Below are positions 62,718 to 64,000 of a stretch of 64,000 bases of DNA, piece after piece. Each line of letters begins with the position of its first letter. The first letter of the stretch is position 1. Both the position numbers and the translations under genes were made by a program. This stretch comes from an uncultured Aquimarina sp. (GTDB lineage: Bacteria > Bacteroidota > Bacteroidia > Flavobacteriales > Flavobacteriaceae): positions 744,001 to 808,000 of the forward strand of contig CANNBP010000001.1 in assembly GCA_947502885.1 (NCBI GenBank), written 5' to 3'. Under the pieces are notes generated by a model that did no database searches, was not told the DNA's origin, and saw nothing but the letters and a program-made list of their open reading frames with translations.

Positions 62718-63523
62718 TAGGGTTTTTCCATTTCTTCATGGGTTCTTTCTATATAATCTTCTACTTTTGAAGAAACCGTTATACTAGATGCCCCCAGCAT
62801 TACTGTTCCTCTTTCAAATTTTGATAGAAACTTTTGGTTTTCCCTTTGCATTTCTCCTGCGATATCTCTTACTCTTTTAAAGTACTCTAATGATGAAATT
62901 TTTTCTCCAGTATGAGATGAGGGGATTATTATTTTACTTTTATCAGATAAATTTCGTATACCTTTAGCAATAAAACTCACCTCTTTTTCCTCATCGTATA
63001 TTTCTAAAATCAAACCAGGTAATCCTGTAAATTTATAAGGTCCTGTGCTTACTGGTATTTTTGTGGTAAACCATGCATGATACATTCGTCCTCTAAAATG
63101 ACCTGTTGCTTGCTGGCACTCATAGCCTAATATTATTTTTTTTTGGGTAGTAAGTTTCCAATCAATATTAGGTATGGCTTCTTCTACCAGGTAATAAGCT
63201 TTAAAAGGGGTATTTCTAAAAACCAATTTGTCTTCTTTAAGATTTTTATAATACACACGACCTATTTTATCAGCAGTAGATTGTATTATTTCTATTTTAC
63301 CACCATCTTCACTTTTTATGATTTGAGTAGAGGAGTCACTTTGGTCATATATAAATGTAGATTCATTAGTATCAAAGAATAATTTTGCATCGAACTCAAC
63401 AAGTCCAAAACTAGGATCTAATTGATAGGTAAAAAGATAATCTATCTCTCCACTATTAATTTGACCTATAGCCATTTTGATACTCAACAACATTATAAAT
63501 GTAACTGCTATCTTTTTTGTCAT
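62717..63523 (-). CDS. GLPGLI family protein
   Basis: The 268-residue protein has a signal peptide (IAVTFIMLLSIKMAIGQ) and contains the literal GLPGLI motif in GPYKFTGLPGLILEIYD. It also shows YECQQATGHFRGRMYHAWFTTKIPVS, the family's redox-like Cys region. The family's role is unknown; in Bacteroidota it sits beside outer-membrane receptors such as the downstream barrel, and the two genes overlap by 1 bp. Confidence 0.93.
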   Translation of the reverse strand: MTKKIAVTFIMLLSIKMAIGQINSGEIDYLFTYQLDPSFGLVEFDAKLFFDTNESTFIYDQSDSSTQIIKSEDGGKIEIIQSTADKIGRVYYKNLKEDKLVFRNTPFKAYYLVEEAIPNIDWKLTTQKKIILGYECQQATGHFRGRMYHAWFTTKIPVSTGPYKFTGLPGLILEIYDEEKEVSFIAKGIRNLSDKSKIIIPSSHTGEKISSLEYFKRVRDIAGEMQRENQKFLSKFERGTVMLGASSITVSSKVEDYIERTHEEMEKP

Positions 63524-63684
63524 GTTTTTATTATTTAAAATTTAAAAACCGTTTCGATTGATTATTTATTCTTGATCAGTATTTCTACTGTAGGCACTAA
63601 GAAAACTACTCACTTCACTACAACGAACATAGAAAGTTTGTGTAGACGTAGTAGAGCCTTGTTTGGGAATAGATTATACTGGTT

Positions 63685-64000
63685 TCATTGACATGTAACA
63701 GGGAGATGTTCTATAGCTCTCAATTGATGTGATTTTTCATTATTAGAAGAATCAATGAAAATAATTTGCTTTTTAACTAAATCTATTTTTTTTATAAAGA
63801 ATTGATCGTTCTCTGTTGAAACATTAGAAGTTTTTATAGGAAAAATATAAACAGGGCTATCTAATTTCAATTTTCCTTTATTCTTTTTTTCAATATCAAA
63901 AAAGTAAATTTCATCCCTAATATAACTATGATATGCAGAAATATACTTATTACTTTCATAGTTGGATTTTGATATCACAATAACTGATTTATCAAAAACC
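63685..64000 (-). CDS. Protein of unknown function, C-terminal part (cut by window edge)
   Basis: The frame stays open to the right edge (105 codons visible), so the start is outside the window; an internal GTG at 63978 is not needed as a start. The visible part is strand-rich: YESNKYISAYHSYIRDEIYF, then KLKLDSPVYIFPI and KKQIIFIDSSNNE. It might be the end of a beta-propeller-type lipoprotein, but I do not recognise it. The 161 bp after it hold a 36-codon stop-free stretch without a start. Confidence 0.6.
   Translation of the reverse strand, partial: VFDKSVIVISKSNYESNKYISAYHSYIRDEIYFFDIEKKNKGKLKLDSPVYIFPIKTSNVSTENDQFFIKKIDLVKKQIIFIDSSNNEKSHQLRAIEHLPVTCQ

Overview
The window is AT-rich chromosomal DNA from a member of the Bacteroidota, almost certainly a marine-type Flavobacteriaceae; I cannot name the genus. 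Supporting signs are a type IX secretion sorting tail, a GLPGLI protein paired with a carboxypeptidase-regulatory/TonB-type barrel, DUF4476, DUF6166, DUF4159 and DUF2141 proteins, many short lipoproteins, weak ribosome binding sites, and promoter elements of the flavobacterial type (TTG, then about 20 nt, then TAnnTTTG).

Layout. 1-6 kb: a minus-strand envelope operon with amidase, MlaD-like protein, a membrane Fe-S protein with its CCG-domain partner, a HAD phosphatase, a conserved small protein and a GH3 glucosaminidase cut by the window edge. Divergent from it are lptD and a RidA gene. 9.6-13.3 kb: cysteine desulfurase and three lipoproteins, two of them paralogues. 13.7-16.2 kb: a Rieske/glutamate-synthase-domain fusion and a partner of unknown function. 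16.6-24.4 kb: a periplasmic nitrate reductase operon in the order porin, napD, napA, napB-like, tetraheme lipoprotein, Fe-S subunit, NrfD. It lacks napC and napGH, and its NapB is duplicated internally. 24.7-36.1 kb: mostly housekeeping genes (pfkA, tamB, tsaD, rsmE) plus a T9SS-secreted protein and a phytase-like lipoprotein.

36.1-41.6 kb is a run of ten small minus-strand accessory enzymes (four GNATs, SDR, methyltransferase, VOC, homocysteine methyltransferase-like, rhodanese, NIPSNAP) that ends at a divergent LysR regulator. 42.6-48.2 kb has a peroxiredoxin, a tautomerase-SDR-NTF2 operon with a textbook CRP-type palindrome in front of it, and two Crp/Fnr regulators. 48.4-56.3 kb holds conserved Bacteroidota genes (DUF4476, DUF1223, DUF4159, TrmH, AI-2E family, THUMP-like methyltransferase).

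56.5-59.3 kb looks like a decayed island: tRNA-Ser and tRNA-Pro, an HMA protein, the C-terminal stub of a tyrosine recombinase, and a short array of unrelated small genes, each followed at its 3' end by a copy of a ~20-bp repeat. This array is the best candidate for something undescribed. 59.3-64 kb holds an FKBP lipoprotein, the GLPGLI/outer-membrane barrel pair and a partial gene at the right edge.
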